Shown here piece after piece: positions 35,933 through 47,760 of a stretch of DNA of 64,000 nt; positions within the stretch are counted from its first letter, which is position 1, and every line of letters starts with the position of its first letter. A program made the translations under genes and the position numbers. Origin of the DNA: Odobenus rosmarus divergens (lineage: Eukaryota; Chordata; Mammalia; Carnivora; Odobenidae). The DNA lies in the NCBI RefSeq assembly GCF_000321225.1, contig NW_004451850.1, forward strand, positions 124,001-188,000, written 5' to 3'. The notes under the pieces were generated by a model. That model was not told the DNA's origin and made no database searches. It saw nothing but the letters and a program-made list of their open reading frames with translations.

Positions 35933-36094
35933 AACAAAGGTGTAAAAGACTTTAACCCATCAGACCCTAAATCCTGTCTAATGTCAAACCGTCCAAGTAG
36001 AGTCGTCTCCCCCTACATTGAAAATAAAAGAACAAAATCATAGGCCAAATAAACCTCACATCAAGGCACATTTAACAGGTCTGCTCTCTCATTT

Positions 36095-36255
36095 CATTCA
36101 CAACTCATTTAATCTTAATAAAAATTTCCAGAACTAAGGAATATTACCCCCACTTCCTGGGTGAGGGGACTGAGGAATAAAAGTGTTAAGGAGCCTGTCA
36201 AAAGTCACATGCCTGGAAAGGGATGAAGCAACATTTTGCACTGAGGTTTCATTTC
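36095..36255 (-). mobile_element. MIR remnant, antisense
   Basis: 'CAACTCATTTAATCTTAATA', 'CCTGGGTGAGGGGACTGAGG', 'TCAAAAGTCACATGCC' follow the antisense MIR order (oligo 'cccattttacagatgaggaaactgagg' is altered here). Diverged. Confidence 0.55.
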
Positions 36256-36267
36256 TTCTCATCTAGC

Positions 36268-36495
36268 TCCTGTGAATAGTATTTTATATGAATAAAAAGG
36301 CTTTCATACACATGAACACATTTGATCCTCATAATATATGCCTTGTGAGAGAAGTATGAAAGACCTTATTATGCTCATTTTGTAGATGGGGAAAGTAAAG
36401 CAGGAAAGATTAAAGAGGATGGCAATGTCCCAGAGCTAATTAGCAACAGAGCTAGAGCTGTCGCTGACTCCTTCTAATCCCCAGTCCTTGTCTCT
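36268..36495 (-). mobile_element. MIR, antisense
   Basis: 'ACACATTTGATCCTCATAAT', 'TTATGCTCATTTTGTAGATG', 'GGGGAAAGTAAAGCAG', 'CAGAGCTAATTAGCAACAGA' and 'GACTCCTTCTAATCC' give a nearly complete antisense MIR. It sits directly next to another antisense MIR, so the two may be tandem insertions. Confidence 0.75.
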
Positions 36496-37104
36496 TTTGT
36501 ATCCTTATCATGCTACTCGACAGTAATCAATTTGTAAACTAGAATAAAACAACCACAACAACTAGGAATGTCCTTCAGAAATTTCCAATGGAATTAGCAT
36601 TATTTATAAACTAAGCCTATTAAATTAACTTTGAAAAAGGAAATACTAGTATGTAGGTTTCATTTCATTTTCAAAGTTCTCAAAATGTAAATTCCCAATG
36701 ATTCCTCAGTCTTACGTGACATCCCGGGTGAGAGGGTGGCAAGGGGATACCGATCATACTCTGCTAGCCATAATAGTCTTTGTAATTACCTTATTTCATT
36801 TTCATGCTTTATACTAAAATTTGAATTGCTTTTCTTGATTTTAAAGGTCTATCCTGGGTGGCTGGAAGTAAAACCCATTTCAAGGGAATCTCCCTCATTT
36901 TATTTAACAAAAATAGTATTCATTTTGTTCTATAGATACTTAAATTCTGTATCTTCACTCTTTCTCTCAGCTCGCTCTTTTGTATCAGTATTTAAATGTA
37001 AGCATCTTCCTCCCATAGTAAAATGAAAGACTCTCCTTTTAACCCATGTGCTGTTATATATACCACTCTATTTCCCTCCTTTTCTCCAAAGACAAACGTG
37101 GTTT
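36496..37104. other. Unassigned sequence
   Basis: No repeat recognised. A 96-codon plus frame (36736-37026) is hydrophobic and rich in F, L and S with no domain I know; AT-rich composition alone can produce it. Confidence 0.35.
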
Positions 37105-37298
37105 TTTTTTAAGTATTTATTTATTTATTTGACGAGAGATACACAGCGAGAGAGGGAACACAAGCAGGGGGAGTGGGAGAGGGAGAAGCAGGCCTCCCGC
37201 TGAGCAAGAAGCCCGATGCAGGGCTCAATCCCAGGACCCTGGGATCATGACCTGAGCCGAAGGCAGACGCTTAATGACTGAGCCATCCAGGCGCCCCA
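37105..37298 (-). mobile_element. Can-SINE, antisense
   Basis: Left T-rich tail, body with 'ACACAGCGAGAGAGGGAAC', head complement 'GAGCCATCCAGGCGCCCC'. Flanks ACAAACGTGGTTT and ACAAATATGTTT look like a decayed TSD. Confidence 0.92.
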
Positions 37299-37359
37299 AC
37301 AAATATGTTTAAAGATCTGTTTATATACATTATCTCCTCTTCTCTATGTTATTCCTCAA

Positions 37360-37620
37360 CCTGCTATAGTTCAGATTCTGCCCTCATCACTCCACTGAAA
37401 CCACTATCCCTAAAGTCATCAATTTACCCACATATTGGTTAATTCCATGGGATCAACTGACTTTCCAGCAGCATTTGATGGGTTTACTGCTCCTTTCCTT
37501 TGTGAAATTCACTCCTCCACCCCCAACTTCTGAAGCTAAAGTCTCTACTGAGTTTCTTCTAACTTCCATGTTTGTTTTTTTCTCAGCTTCCACTACATAC
37601 AAATTTCTTTTCCAGTGTTC
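37360..37620 (+). mobile_element. L2 reverse-transcriptase segment, sense
   Basis: 'CACTCCACTGAAACCACTAT', 'AAAGTCATCAATTTACCC' and 'TTTCCAGCAGCATTTGATGG' correspond to the L2 RT region encoding a 'LDLSAAFDTVDH'-like motif, here reduced to D-F-P-A-A-F-D-G. The second catalytic region is absent, and it is a short dead remnant. Confidence 0.65.
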
Positions 37621-37627
37621 AGTCCTC

Positions 37628-37727
37628 ATTAATTTATTCAGTCCTCAAATATTTATTGAGGCATACTCTGTTCTTTGAGTTATGCTAGGTGCTGGGAATA
37701 AAACTGATTAAAAAACAACTGACATTG
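37628..37727 (-). mobile_element. L2, antisense, left half (split by L1s)
   Basis: 'TCAAATATTTATTGAGGCAT' and 'TATGCTAGGTGCTGGGAATA' are the complement of the L2 3' end. It stops at the target site of the 9.5-kb L1 block, and its continuation is at 47254-47760. Confidence 0.78.
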
Positions 37728-39960
37728 GGAATTCCAGTTCAAGATGGCAACATAGAAAGACTCTGAACTCACCTCCGTGGAACATACCAAATTATACCTA
37801 TTAATGGAACAATCGCTCCTGAAGAACTGAGGGCTGAGTGAACAACTACTAAACAACCAAAGATAGAGAGAAGAGCTAGAGAAATGGAGATACGATAACA
37901 AAGGGAACCCCCACCCTCTAAGCTGCTAAAAGCAATGAGGAGGGATAATGCTGAGGGTCCAGGAACAGATTCCTTTGACCATGGGCACAGAAAAAAATGA
38001 TGTGGTTTAAAAGAGCAACTAGCATTTAAAAGAGAGAACACTAGAACTCTGCCAAGCAGCAGAGGAGCTGTGGGAATGGTCTCCAGGTCAGAGGGGCTGG
38101 AGAATGACATGGTTTACATATCCACCCCACCTTAAAAGCCTAGACTGGAGCAGGGTCAGGGCACCATAATGGGTGAGTCTGGTGATCTCCATGAGCCTGC
38201 AACCTCAGCAGGCACAGAAGCCATTGGGACACAGAGAAAAAGCCACAGTGTAAAAAGGCCGAGGGGCTGCAGGAACTTCTCTCCCCCTTAAAAGAGTAAC
38301 TAGCATATATAGCCACAGCTCTAGTCAGCCAGCCAAAGTCAGCAATTACACACAGTGTACATGGGGAACACCATACACAGGACCATTCCTTCAAGTTTAG
38401 GGGAAGTGGCCATTTCACCTAATCCACAGAAACAAACACAGAGAGACAAGCAAAATGGGGAGATAGAGAAATATGCTGCAAAAGAAAGAACAAGAAAAAG
38501 ACTCAGAAAAAAAAAAAGAATTAAATGAAACAAAAATAACCAATATGCCTGATATAGAATTTAAAGTAATGATCATTAAGATACTCACTGGGTCTGAGAA
38601 AAGAGTGGAAGAACTCAGTGAGACCTTCAACAAAGAGATAGAAAATATTTAAAGCACCAGAGTTCAAGAATACAAAAACTGAAATAAAAAATATACCAGA
38701 GGTAACCAACAGTAGATTAGAGGATGCAGAAGAATGTATCAGCGATCTGGAAGACAAGGAAATGGAAAGCATCCAGGCTGAACAGCAAAAAGAGAAAAAA
38801 AAAAGGGAAAAAAAAAAGAGAATAGATTACGAGATCTCCTGGACAACATCAAGCAAATATTTGCATTAAAGGGTCTCAGAAGAGAGAGAAAGGTGTAGAA
38901 AATTTATTTGAAGAATGTGTTTGAACTGAAATGACCATCAAATTAATATAGATAGCTATTTACTTAGGATGTTATATATAAATCTCATGGTAATCACAAA
39001 CACAAAACCTATGACAAATACACAAAAAATAAAGTGAAAGAAAGCCAAACATAATGCTGTAGATACTCATCTATCACAAAGAATGAGATGAAGAGAACAG
39101 AACAAAGAAGAACTACAAAAACAACTAGAAAACAAATTTTTTAAATGGAAATAAGTACATAGCTATCAATAATTACTTTAAATGTAAATGGCCTAAATAA
39201 TCCAATCAAAATACACAGTGTGGTGGAATGGATAAAAAAACAAAACCCATCTACATGCTGCTTACAGGACACTCACCTCAAACCTAAAGGCACGTACAGA
39301 CTGAAAGTGAAGGGATGGAAAAACATTCACTGTGCTTCCATGAAGCAAAAAAACCCAGCGAGGGTAGCAATACTCATATCAGACAAAAAAAAAAAAAAAA
39401 AAAAAACTTTAAAACAAAGGCTGACAAGAGACAAAGAAGGGCATTGAATAATGATAAAGGAATCAACCCAACAAGAAGATACAACAATTATAAATATCTA
39501 TGCAACCAACACTGGAGCACCTAAATAGCAGGTGCAAATATTAATGGACAGAAAGAGACAGTGATAGTAATACATAAATAGTAAAGAACTTTAACACTCA
39601 ACTTACATCAGTGGATAGATAATCTGGACAGAAAATCAACAAGGACACAATGTCTTTGAATGACACATTGGACCAGATGGACATAACAAATATATATAGA
39701 ACATTCCACCAAAAACCAACAGAATACACATTATTTTCAAGTGCACATGGAACATTCCCTAGAAGAGATCACATATTACACCATAAAACAAGTGTCAATA
39801 AATTTAAGATGACTGAAATAATGCCATGCATCATTTCTGATCACAGGGGTATAAAACTAGAAATAAATCACAAGAACACTGGAAAAACACAAAAACATGG
39901 GGACTAAACAACATGACATTAAACAACCAATGGGTCAAGGAAACAATCAAAGAAGAAATT

Positions 39961-40165
39961 AGTGGCACCTGGGTGGCTCAGTCAGTTAAGCATCCAACTC
40001 TTGATTTCAGCCTGGGTCATGATCTCAGGGTTGTGAGACTGAGCCCTGTATCAGGTTCTGCACTCAATGGGGAGTCTGCCTGAGATTCTCTCTCTCCCTC
40101 CTCCTCTACACAACCCCCCCAGCTCATGCATGAGCTTGCTCTCAAATAAATAAAACTTTAAAAAC
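39961..40165 (+). mobile_element. Can-SINE, sense, older type, in L1 ORF2
   Basis: Head 'GGCACCTGGGTGGCTCAG', body 'CAACTCTTGATTTCAGCC' (older variant), tail AAATAAATAAAACTTTAAAA. Perfect 10-bp TSD AGAAGAAATT at 39951-39960 and 40166-40175. Confidence 0.94.
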
Positions 40166-42833
40166 AGAAGAAATTTTAAAAATACATGGAGAAAAATGAA
40201 AATGAAAACACAATGGTCCAGTCTTTGGAACAGAGTGAAAGCAGTTCTAAGAGTGAAGTATATAATTATACAGGCTTACCTCAAGAAACAAGAAAAAAGT
40301 TCAAATAAACAATCTAACCTTACATCTAAAGGAACTAGAAAAAGAAGAATGAAGACCCAGGGGAGGAGGACAAAGGAAATAATAACGATCAGAGCAGAAA
40401 AAAATGCCATAGAGACTTAAAAAAAAAAAAAAGAAAAGAAAAAAATCAATGAGCTCAAGAGCTGGTTCTTTGAAAAGATAAACAAAATTGACAAAACCTT
40501 AGTAGGACAAACAAGGGAAAAAAAAGAGAGAAAAAGGACCCAAACAAATAAAAACAAAAATGAGAGAGGAGAAGTAACAACTGACATCACAGAAATACAA
40601 AGGATTCTAAGAGAATACTATGACAAATGACACACCAACCAACTGGATGACCTAGAAAAGATGGTTAAACTCCTAGAAACATATAACATCCCAAAATTGA
40701 ATCAGGAAGAAAGAAAAAAATTTGAACGGACTTATTACTAGTATAAAATTGAATCAGTATACCAAAAAATAAAAGTCCAAGACCACATTGATTCACAGGT
40801 GAATGCTACCAAACATCCTCAAAATATTCTGAAAAACAGAAGAGGAAGGAAAGCTTCTGAATACATTCTATGAGGCCAGCATTACCCTGATACTAAAAGT
40901 AGACAAAGATGCCACAAATAAAGAAAACTACAGGCCAATATCTCTGATGAACAGAGATGCAAAAATCCTCAGCAAAATATTAGTAAAACAAATCCAACAA
41001 TACATTAAAAAGATCATTCACCACAATCAGGTGGGATTTATTCCTGGGATACAAAGATAATACAATATTTGCAAATCAATCGTCATCATATACCACTTCA
41101 ACAAAACAAAGGGTAAAAATCATAATCATCTCAATAGATGCAGAAAAAGCATCTAGCAAAATTCAACATGCATTCATGATAAAAAACTCTCAAGAGAGTA
41201 GGTTTAGAGGGAACATACCTCAACATAGTACAGGTCACATGAGAAAAACCCACAGCTAACATCATATTCAATGGTGAAAAACTGAGAGCTTTTCTTCTAA
41301 GATCAGGAAAAAGACAAGGATGTCTGCTCTTACCACTTTTACTCAACATGGTACTGAAAGTCTTGGCAACAGCAATCACACAAGACCAAGAAATTAGAGG
41401 TATCCATATTGGTAAAGAAGAAAGTTACTGGCACTATTTCCAGATGACATAATACTATATATAGAAAATCCCAAAGATTCCAACAAAAAAACTACTAGCA
41501 GTAATAAATGAATTCAGTAAAGTGGCAGGATACAAAATTAATACCCAGAAATTGGTAGCATTTCTATACTCTCACAGTGAAGTCACAGAAATAAAAATTT
41601 TAAAAAACAACACCATTATAATTGCACCAAAAAGAATAAAATAACTAGGAATAAAATTAACCAAAGAGGTAAAAGACCTGTCTTCCAAAAACTATAAAAC
41701 AATAGTGAAAGAAATTGAAGATGACACAAATGGAAAGATATTCCATGCTCATGAATTGGAAGAACCAATATTGTTTAAATGTTCATATTACCCAAAGCAA
41801 TACAGAGATTTAATGCAATCCCTATTAAAATATCAATAGCATTTTTCACAAAACTAGAACAAATAATATTAAAATTTGTATGGAACCACAAAAGACCCCA
41901 AATAGCCAAAGCATTTCTGAGAAAGGACCCAGCTCAAAGTATCACAAGTATCACAGTCTCCGATTTCAAGATATAATACAAAGCTGTAGCAATCAAAACA
42001 GTATGGTACTGGCACAAAAATCAAACATATAGATGAACAGAACAGAATAGAGACACCAGAGATAAACCCACTCTTTTAGGTCTAATTAACCTATGAGAAA
42101 AGAGGCAAGAGTATACAAAGAGGAACAGACAGTCTTTTCAATAAATGATGGTGGGAAACCTGGACAGCTACATGTAAAAGAATAAAACCAGACTATTTCC
42201 TAACACCATACACAAAAATAAACTCAAGTTGTATTAAAGTCCTAAATGTGAGACCTGAAACCATAAAAACCCTAGAAGAGAACACAAGCAATAATATCTC
42301 TGACATCAGCCATAGAAACATTTTTCCATATATGTCTCTTACAGCAAGGGAAATATAAGCAAAAATAAACTATCAGGACTATACCAAAATAAAAAATTTT
42401 TGCAGAGCAAAGGAAACCATCAACAAAACAAACAACCTACTGAAAGGGAGAAGATATTTTCAAATGATACATTCAATAAGGGGTTAATATCCAAAACATA
42501 TAAAGAACTTATATAACTCAACACCAAAAAACAAATCCCATTGAAAAATGGGCAGAGGACCTGAATAGACATTTGTCCAAAGAAGACATACAGATGGCTA
42601 ACAGACAAATGAAAAGTTGCTCAACATCACTAATCAGGGAAATGCAAATCAAAACCACAATGAGATATCATCTCATACCTGTTAGAATGGCAAAAATAAA
42701 AAACACAGGAAATAAAAAGTATTCATGAAGATGTGGAAAAAAAGGGAACTTCTGTGCATTGTTGGTGGGAATGTAAATTGGTACAGCCACTATGGAAAAT
42801 AGTATGGAGGTTTCTTACAAAACTCAAATTAGA

Positions 42834-43480
42834 GGCCGAGTCACTGAGCCACTGCCTCCCCCTTGAGCCCCCTTGCATCTGGACACTCCGTCCCCCCGCC
42901 CCGCCTTCTCCCATCACTGCCTTCCTCAGGCTGTTTCCACCAAGGGAAAGGAATTGTATTGTATGTCCAATATCCAGAACCTCCATTCTTTCGACCCCTT
43001 TGCTGATGCAAGTAAGGGTGATGAGCTGCTTCTTGCTGGCACTGAGGATTATATCCATATAAGAATTCAACAGAGGAATGGCAGGAAGACCCTTACTACA
43101 GTCCAAGGGATCACTGATAATTATGGATTATAAGAAACCAGTGAAGGCGTTTAAGAAGAAATTTGCCTGCAATGGTACTGTAACTGAGCATCCAGAATAT
43201 GGAGAAGTAATTCAGCTACAGGGTGACTAGCGCAAGAACATATCCCAGTTCTTGGTATAGACTGGACTGGCTAAGGATGACCAGCTGATGGTTCATGGGT
43301 TTTAAGTGCTTTTGGCTCACTGAAGCTTAAGTGAGGATTTCCTTGCAATGAGTAGAATTTCCCTTCTGTCCCTTGTCACGAGTTTAAAAACTTCACAGCT
43401 TATATAATGTAACCATTTGGGGTCTGCTTTTAACTTGGACTAGTGTAACTCCTTCATGCAATAAACTGAAAAGAGCCAAA
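42834..43480 (+). pseudogene. EIF1: EIF1 processed pseudogene inside L1 ORF2
   Basis: EIF1 (SUI1) is the small initiation factor that scans with the 40S ribosome and guards start-codon choice. This copy has 5' UTR (42834-42962), a start at 42963 and residues '[20 protein letters not shown]', then '[19 protein letters not shown]'. 'NLHSF' and 'ASKGD' fit EIF1 rather than its paralog EIF1B. The frame breaks after 'VQGITDNYG' by an extra base near 43122-43126 and stops at 43131-43133. Homology continues to the stop position at 43303-43305, with two more nonsense changes (near 43228 and 43257). The normal protein is 113 residues. There are no introns, AATAAA lies at 43460-43465, and a short A tail precedes a decayed 15-bp TSD (42819-42833 and 43481-43495, 13 of 15 matching). 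The target is L1 sequence, so it is younger than that L1. It is dead. Confidence 0.95.
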
Positions 43481-44145
43481 AAAATTCAAAATAGAAATAC
43501 CCTATGATCCAATAATTCCACTATTGGCTATTTACACAAAGAAAATTGAAAACACTAACTGAAAAAGATATATGCACCCCTATGCATATTTCAGCATTAT
43601 TTACAATAGCCAAGATATGAAAACAGCCTATGTGTCCATGAAGAGATGAAAAGATAAGGAAAATATGATATACATACCTACAACAGAATATTACACAATC
43701 ATAAAAAGGATGGCTTCATGCTAGTTGCAACAACATTAATGGACCTAGAGGGTATTATGCTAAGTGAAATATGTAAGTCTGAGAAAGACAAATACCGTAT
43801 GATTCGATTTATGAAGAATAAACAAAACAAAAAGCAGAATCAGACCTATAAATGCAGAGAACAAGCTGATGGTTGCCAGAGGACAAGAAGGTAGATGGTT
43901 GGACAAAATGGACGCAGGGAGAAGGTAATACAGGTCTGCAGTTATAGAATGAGTAAGTCATGGGAATAAAAGGCAGGGACAGTCAATGATATTGTAATAG
44001 TAACAGAACAGATGGTAACTACATATGTGGTGAACATAGCATAATGAATAAACTTGTAAAATCACTAAGTTGCAAACCTGAAACTAATGTGACATTGTAT
44101 TTCAACTCTATTCCTATTCAAAATAAAAATTTTAAGTGTAAAAAA

Positions 44146-47100
44146 AACACCAACTGACATCACAGAAATACAAAGGATCACAAGAGAATACTACAAAAAA
44201 ATTACATACCAACAAACTGGACAACCTAAAAGAAATGAATAAATTCCTAGTAGCATACAGCCTTCCAAAACAGAATCAGGAGGAAATAGAAAATGTGAAC
44301 AGACCAATTACTAATACGAAATTGAATTGGTAATTTACAAACTACCACAAAATAAAAGTTTATGACCATAATGATTCATATATGAATTGTACCAAATATT
44401 TATTTATTTTTAAAGATTTTATTATTTGACAGAGAGAACAAACAAACAGGGGAACAGCAGGCAGAGGGAAAGGAAGAAACAAGCTCCCTGCTGAGCAGAG
44501 AGCCCAATGTGGGGCTTGATTCCAGGACCCTGGGATCATGGCCTGAGCCAAAGGCAGACGCTTAACTGACCGAGTCACCCAGGTGCCCCATTCTATCAAA
44601 CATTTAAAGAAGACTTAATACACCTATTCTCCTCAAACTACTGCAAAAACCAGAAGAGGAAGGAAAACTTACAAATACATTCTATGAGGCTAGCATTACC
44701 CTGATACTAAAAGTAGACAAAGACACCACACACACATAAAAACTACAAGCCAATATCCCTGATGAACATATATGCAAAAATCCTCAACAAAATATTAGCA
44801 AACCAAATTCCACAATACATTAAAAGGATCATCTACCTCAATCAAGTGGGATTTATTCTGGGGATGCAAGCATGGTTCAACATTTGCAAATCAATCAATA
44901 TCATATACACATCAACAAAATCAAGGATAAAAATCATATAACCATCTCAATAGATATAGAAAAAGAATCTGATAAAATTCAACAACCATTCATGATAAAA
45001 ACTCAACAAAGTGGATTTAGAGGGAACATATCTCAACATAGTAAAGGCCATATAAAAAAACCCACAGCTAACATCATACTCAATTTCTTCTAAGACCAGG
45101 AACAGACAAGAATGTTCACTCTTACCACTTTTATTTAACGTAGTATTGGAAGTCCTAGTCACAGCAATCAGACAAGACAAATAAATAAGAGGCATCTGTA
45201 TTGGTAAAGAGGAAGTTAACTATCACAATTTGCAGATGACACGATAGTACATAGAAATCCTTAAAACCCCCATGAAAAAGCTTCCAGAAGTAATTACTGA
45301 GTTCAGTAATTGCAAAATACAAAATCAATACCCAGAAATCGATAGCATTTCTATACACTGGCAATGAAATAGCAGAAAGACAAATTAAGAAAACAATTCC
45401 ATTTATAATTGCACCAAAAAGAATAAACTTAACCAAAAAGTTGAAAGACCTGTCCTCTAAAAACTATAAAACACTGATAAAAGGAATTAAAGATGAAACA
45501 AAGAAATGGAAAGATAGTCCATGCTCATGGATTCCAAGAAATATTGTTTAAATGTCCACAATACCAAAAGCAATACAGAAATTTAATACATTCCCTATCA
45601 AAACACCATTAGTATTTTTCACAAACCTAAAACAAATAATGCTAAAAGTTGTATGGAAGCACAAAGGACCCCAAATAGCCAAAGCAATTTTGAGAAAGCA
45701 AAACAATGCTGGAAGTATCACAATCCCAGATTTCATGATATATTACAAAGCTATAGTAATCAAAACACTACGGTAGTGGCAGAAAAATGGACACACAGAT
45801 CAAGAGAACAGAATAAAGAACCCAGAAAAATACCCATATGTTTATGGTCAAGTAATCTACAACAAAGCAGGGAAGAATATACAATGGGGAAAAGTCAATC
45901 TCTTCAACTAATGGTGTTGGGAAAACTGGACAAAAACTGCAAAAAACCCAAAACTGGTCCACTTTCTTACACCATACACAAAAATAAATCAAAATGGATT
46001 AAAGACCTAAATGTGAGATCTGAAACCATAAAATTCTTATAAGAAAGCAAGAATTTTTTTGACATCAGCTGTAGAAACATTTTTCTAGATGTGTCTCCTC
46101 TGGCAAGAGAAACAAAATGAAAAATTACTGGGACTGCACCAAGGTAAAAAGCTTTTGCAGTGTGAAGGAAACTATCAACAAAAAAAAGGCAACCTACTGA
46201 AGAGGAGAAGATAATTGCAAACAATATATCTGATAAGGGGTTAATACCCAAAGTGTGTAAAGAATGCATATAATATCAACACCAAAAAACTCCCATAGAA
46301 TCCAATTAAAAAATGGGTAGAAGACCTGAATAGACATTTTTCCAAAGACAACATACAGATGGCTAATGGACACATGAAAAGATGCTCAACATCACTAAAC
46401 ATCAGAGAAATGCAAATCCAAACCACAATGAGGTATCGGTCAGAAGAGCTAAATTCAAAAAGACAAGAAATAACAAGTGTTCATGAGAATGTGGAGAAAA
46501 AAAACCCTTGTGTTCGGGTGGTGGGAATGTAAATTGGTATAGCCACTGTAGAAAACAGTATGGAAGTTCCTCAAAAAATTAAAAATACAAATACCATGTA
46601 ATCCAATAATTTCATTACTGGGTATTTACCCAGTGAAAATAAAAACACTAATTTGAATAGATACAGGCACCCCATGTATACTGCAGTATTATTTACAAGG
46701 GCCAAGATATGGAAGCAACTTAAGTGTCCACAGATACACAAATAGATAAGGAAAATGCGGTATGTATACAATCAAGGATTACACAGCCATAAAAAAGGAT
46801 GAGATCATACCAGTTGTGATGAGATGAATGGACCTATAAGGTATTATGATACGTGAAATAAGTCCAACTGAGAAAGACAAATGCCATATGATTTCATTCA
46901 TATGTGAAATCTAAAGAAAAACAAATGAATAAACAAATAAACAAAAAGAATCAGACGTATAAATACAGAGAACAAACTGGTGGTTGCCAGAAAGGAAGGG
47001 GGGTAGGCAAAATGGGTGAACGTGAGTGGGAGATGTGGGCTTCCAGCTATGGAATGAGTAAGTCTCAGGAATAAAAGGACAGCACAAGGAATATAGTAAA

Positions 47101-47253
47101 TGATATTGTAATAGCTTTGTAGGGTGACGAATGGTAGCTACACTTGTGGTGAGCATAGCATAAGGCAGAAATTTATCAAATCACTATGCTGTACACCTGA
47201 AACTAATGTAATATTGTGTGTCAACTACATTCAAATAAAAATTTTTTTAATTG
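44146..47253 (+). mobile_element. 5'-truncated L1, sense, directly after another L1 tail
   Basis: Begins abruptly in ORF2 at 'CTGACATCACAGAAATACAA' (the same point as 40581 in the preceding L1) immediately behind the previous tail. RT catalytic F-A-D-D is kept at 45229-45240. Frames of up to about 129 codons remain. The C-terminal zone, 3' UTR ('TGTACACCTGAAACTAATG') and A/T-rich tail end at about 47253. An antisense SINE lies at 44403-44589. It has neither the EIF1 insertion nor the SINE of the preceding L1, so it is a separate copy or a duplication that predates those insertions. Confidence 0.85.
44403..44589 (-). mobile_element. Can-SINE, antisense, in L1 ORF2
   Basis: Tail complement 'TTTTTAAAGATTTTATTATT', head complement 'GAGTCACCCAGGTGCCCC'. 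TSD 44386-44402 and 44590-44606 (ATTGTACCAAATATTTA, three mismatches). Confidence 0.92.
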
Positions 47254-47760
47254 TGATTAAAAAAATACATTGTCGCTACTCTCCTAGAACTTACATTCTA
47301 ACAGGAAATAGGCTCCATGAGTCAGAAAGTCAGGAAAAGCTTCTCCAATGGGATGATGGCTTGACTAAAATCTTTAGTGAGTAGGTACTGGTGAGGTGAC
47401 AAGAGAGGGCAAGAATATTCTATGCATAGGGAACGCAAGCAAAATGGCCTTGGGTGAGCAAGGGTCATAGGATTAGGCTTGAGAGGTTGACAGAGACATG
47501 TTAAGGACTCTGCTTTCTCTATAGGAAGCAATGAAATGTTTTATGTGATAGAGGGACATGATCAGATCTGTATTTCTGGAAGATCTGAAAGATCACTTTA
47601 GCTATAATATAAGGAAATGCTAGAGGATACATTAAAAGATCAGAGTGGATCATTAAGAGGCAATTGCAGTGGTGCAGGCTGTAGATGATGGTTGTTTCAT
47701 ACAGACTGATATGAGAAAACAAAATACTGGATTCAGTATAAGAAGGAGGAAAAGAAATAT
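47254..47760 (-). mobile_element. L2, antisense, right half
   Basis: Continues the L2 begun at 37628: 'CTCCTAGAACTTACATTCTA' (the 'gagcttacattctag' landmark), 'CATGAGTCAGAAAGTCAGG', 'GCAAAATGGCCTTGGGTGAG', 'GAGGGACATGATCAGATCTG', 'AAAGATCACTTTAGCTATAA' and 'AGGCAATTGCAGTGGTGCAG'. These match the antisense L2 coding segments in order. The match fades beyond about 47760. Confidence 0.72.

Larger units (their letters stand above)
37728..44145 (+). mobile_element. L1, sense, 5' start to tail, with internal deletion and EIF1 insertion
   Basis: Starts at 'AATTCCAGTTCAAGATGGCA', a normal L1 5' end. The 5' UTR is short (about 700 bases). ORF1 is represented at 38500-38920 and then breaks off at 'AAATTTATTTGAAGAATG', joining directly to inter-ORF sequence, so much of ORF1 is deleted. 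ORF2 runs from about 39090: the endonuclease keeps S-D-H near 39838, and the RT motif is F-P-D-D at 41437-41448, where FADD is usual. A SINE (39961-40165) and an EIF1 retrocopy (about 42834-43480) interrupt it. The tail is at about 44120-44150. Stops are numerous. It shares its outer TSD with the next L1. Confidence 0.87.

Noticed and set aside
42723..43106. 127-codon minus frame and 109-codon plus frame (42733-43062)
   Set aside because: Both cross the junction of L1 and the EIF1 retrocopy 5' UTR in non-native frames; shadows of the pseudogene.
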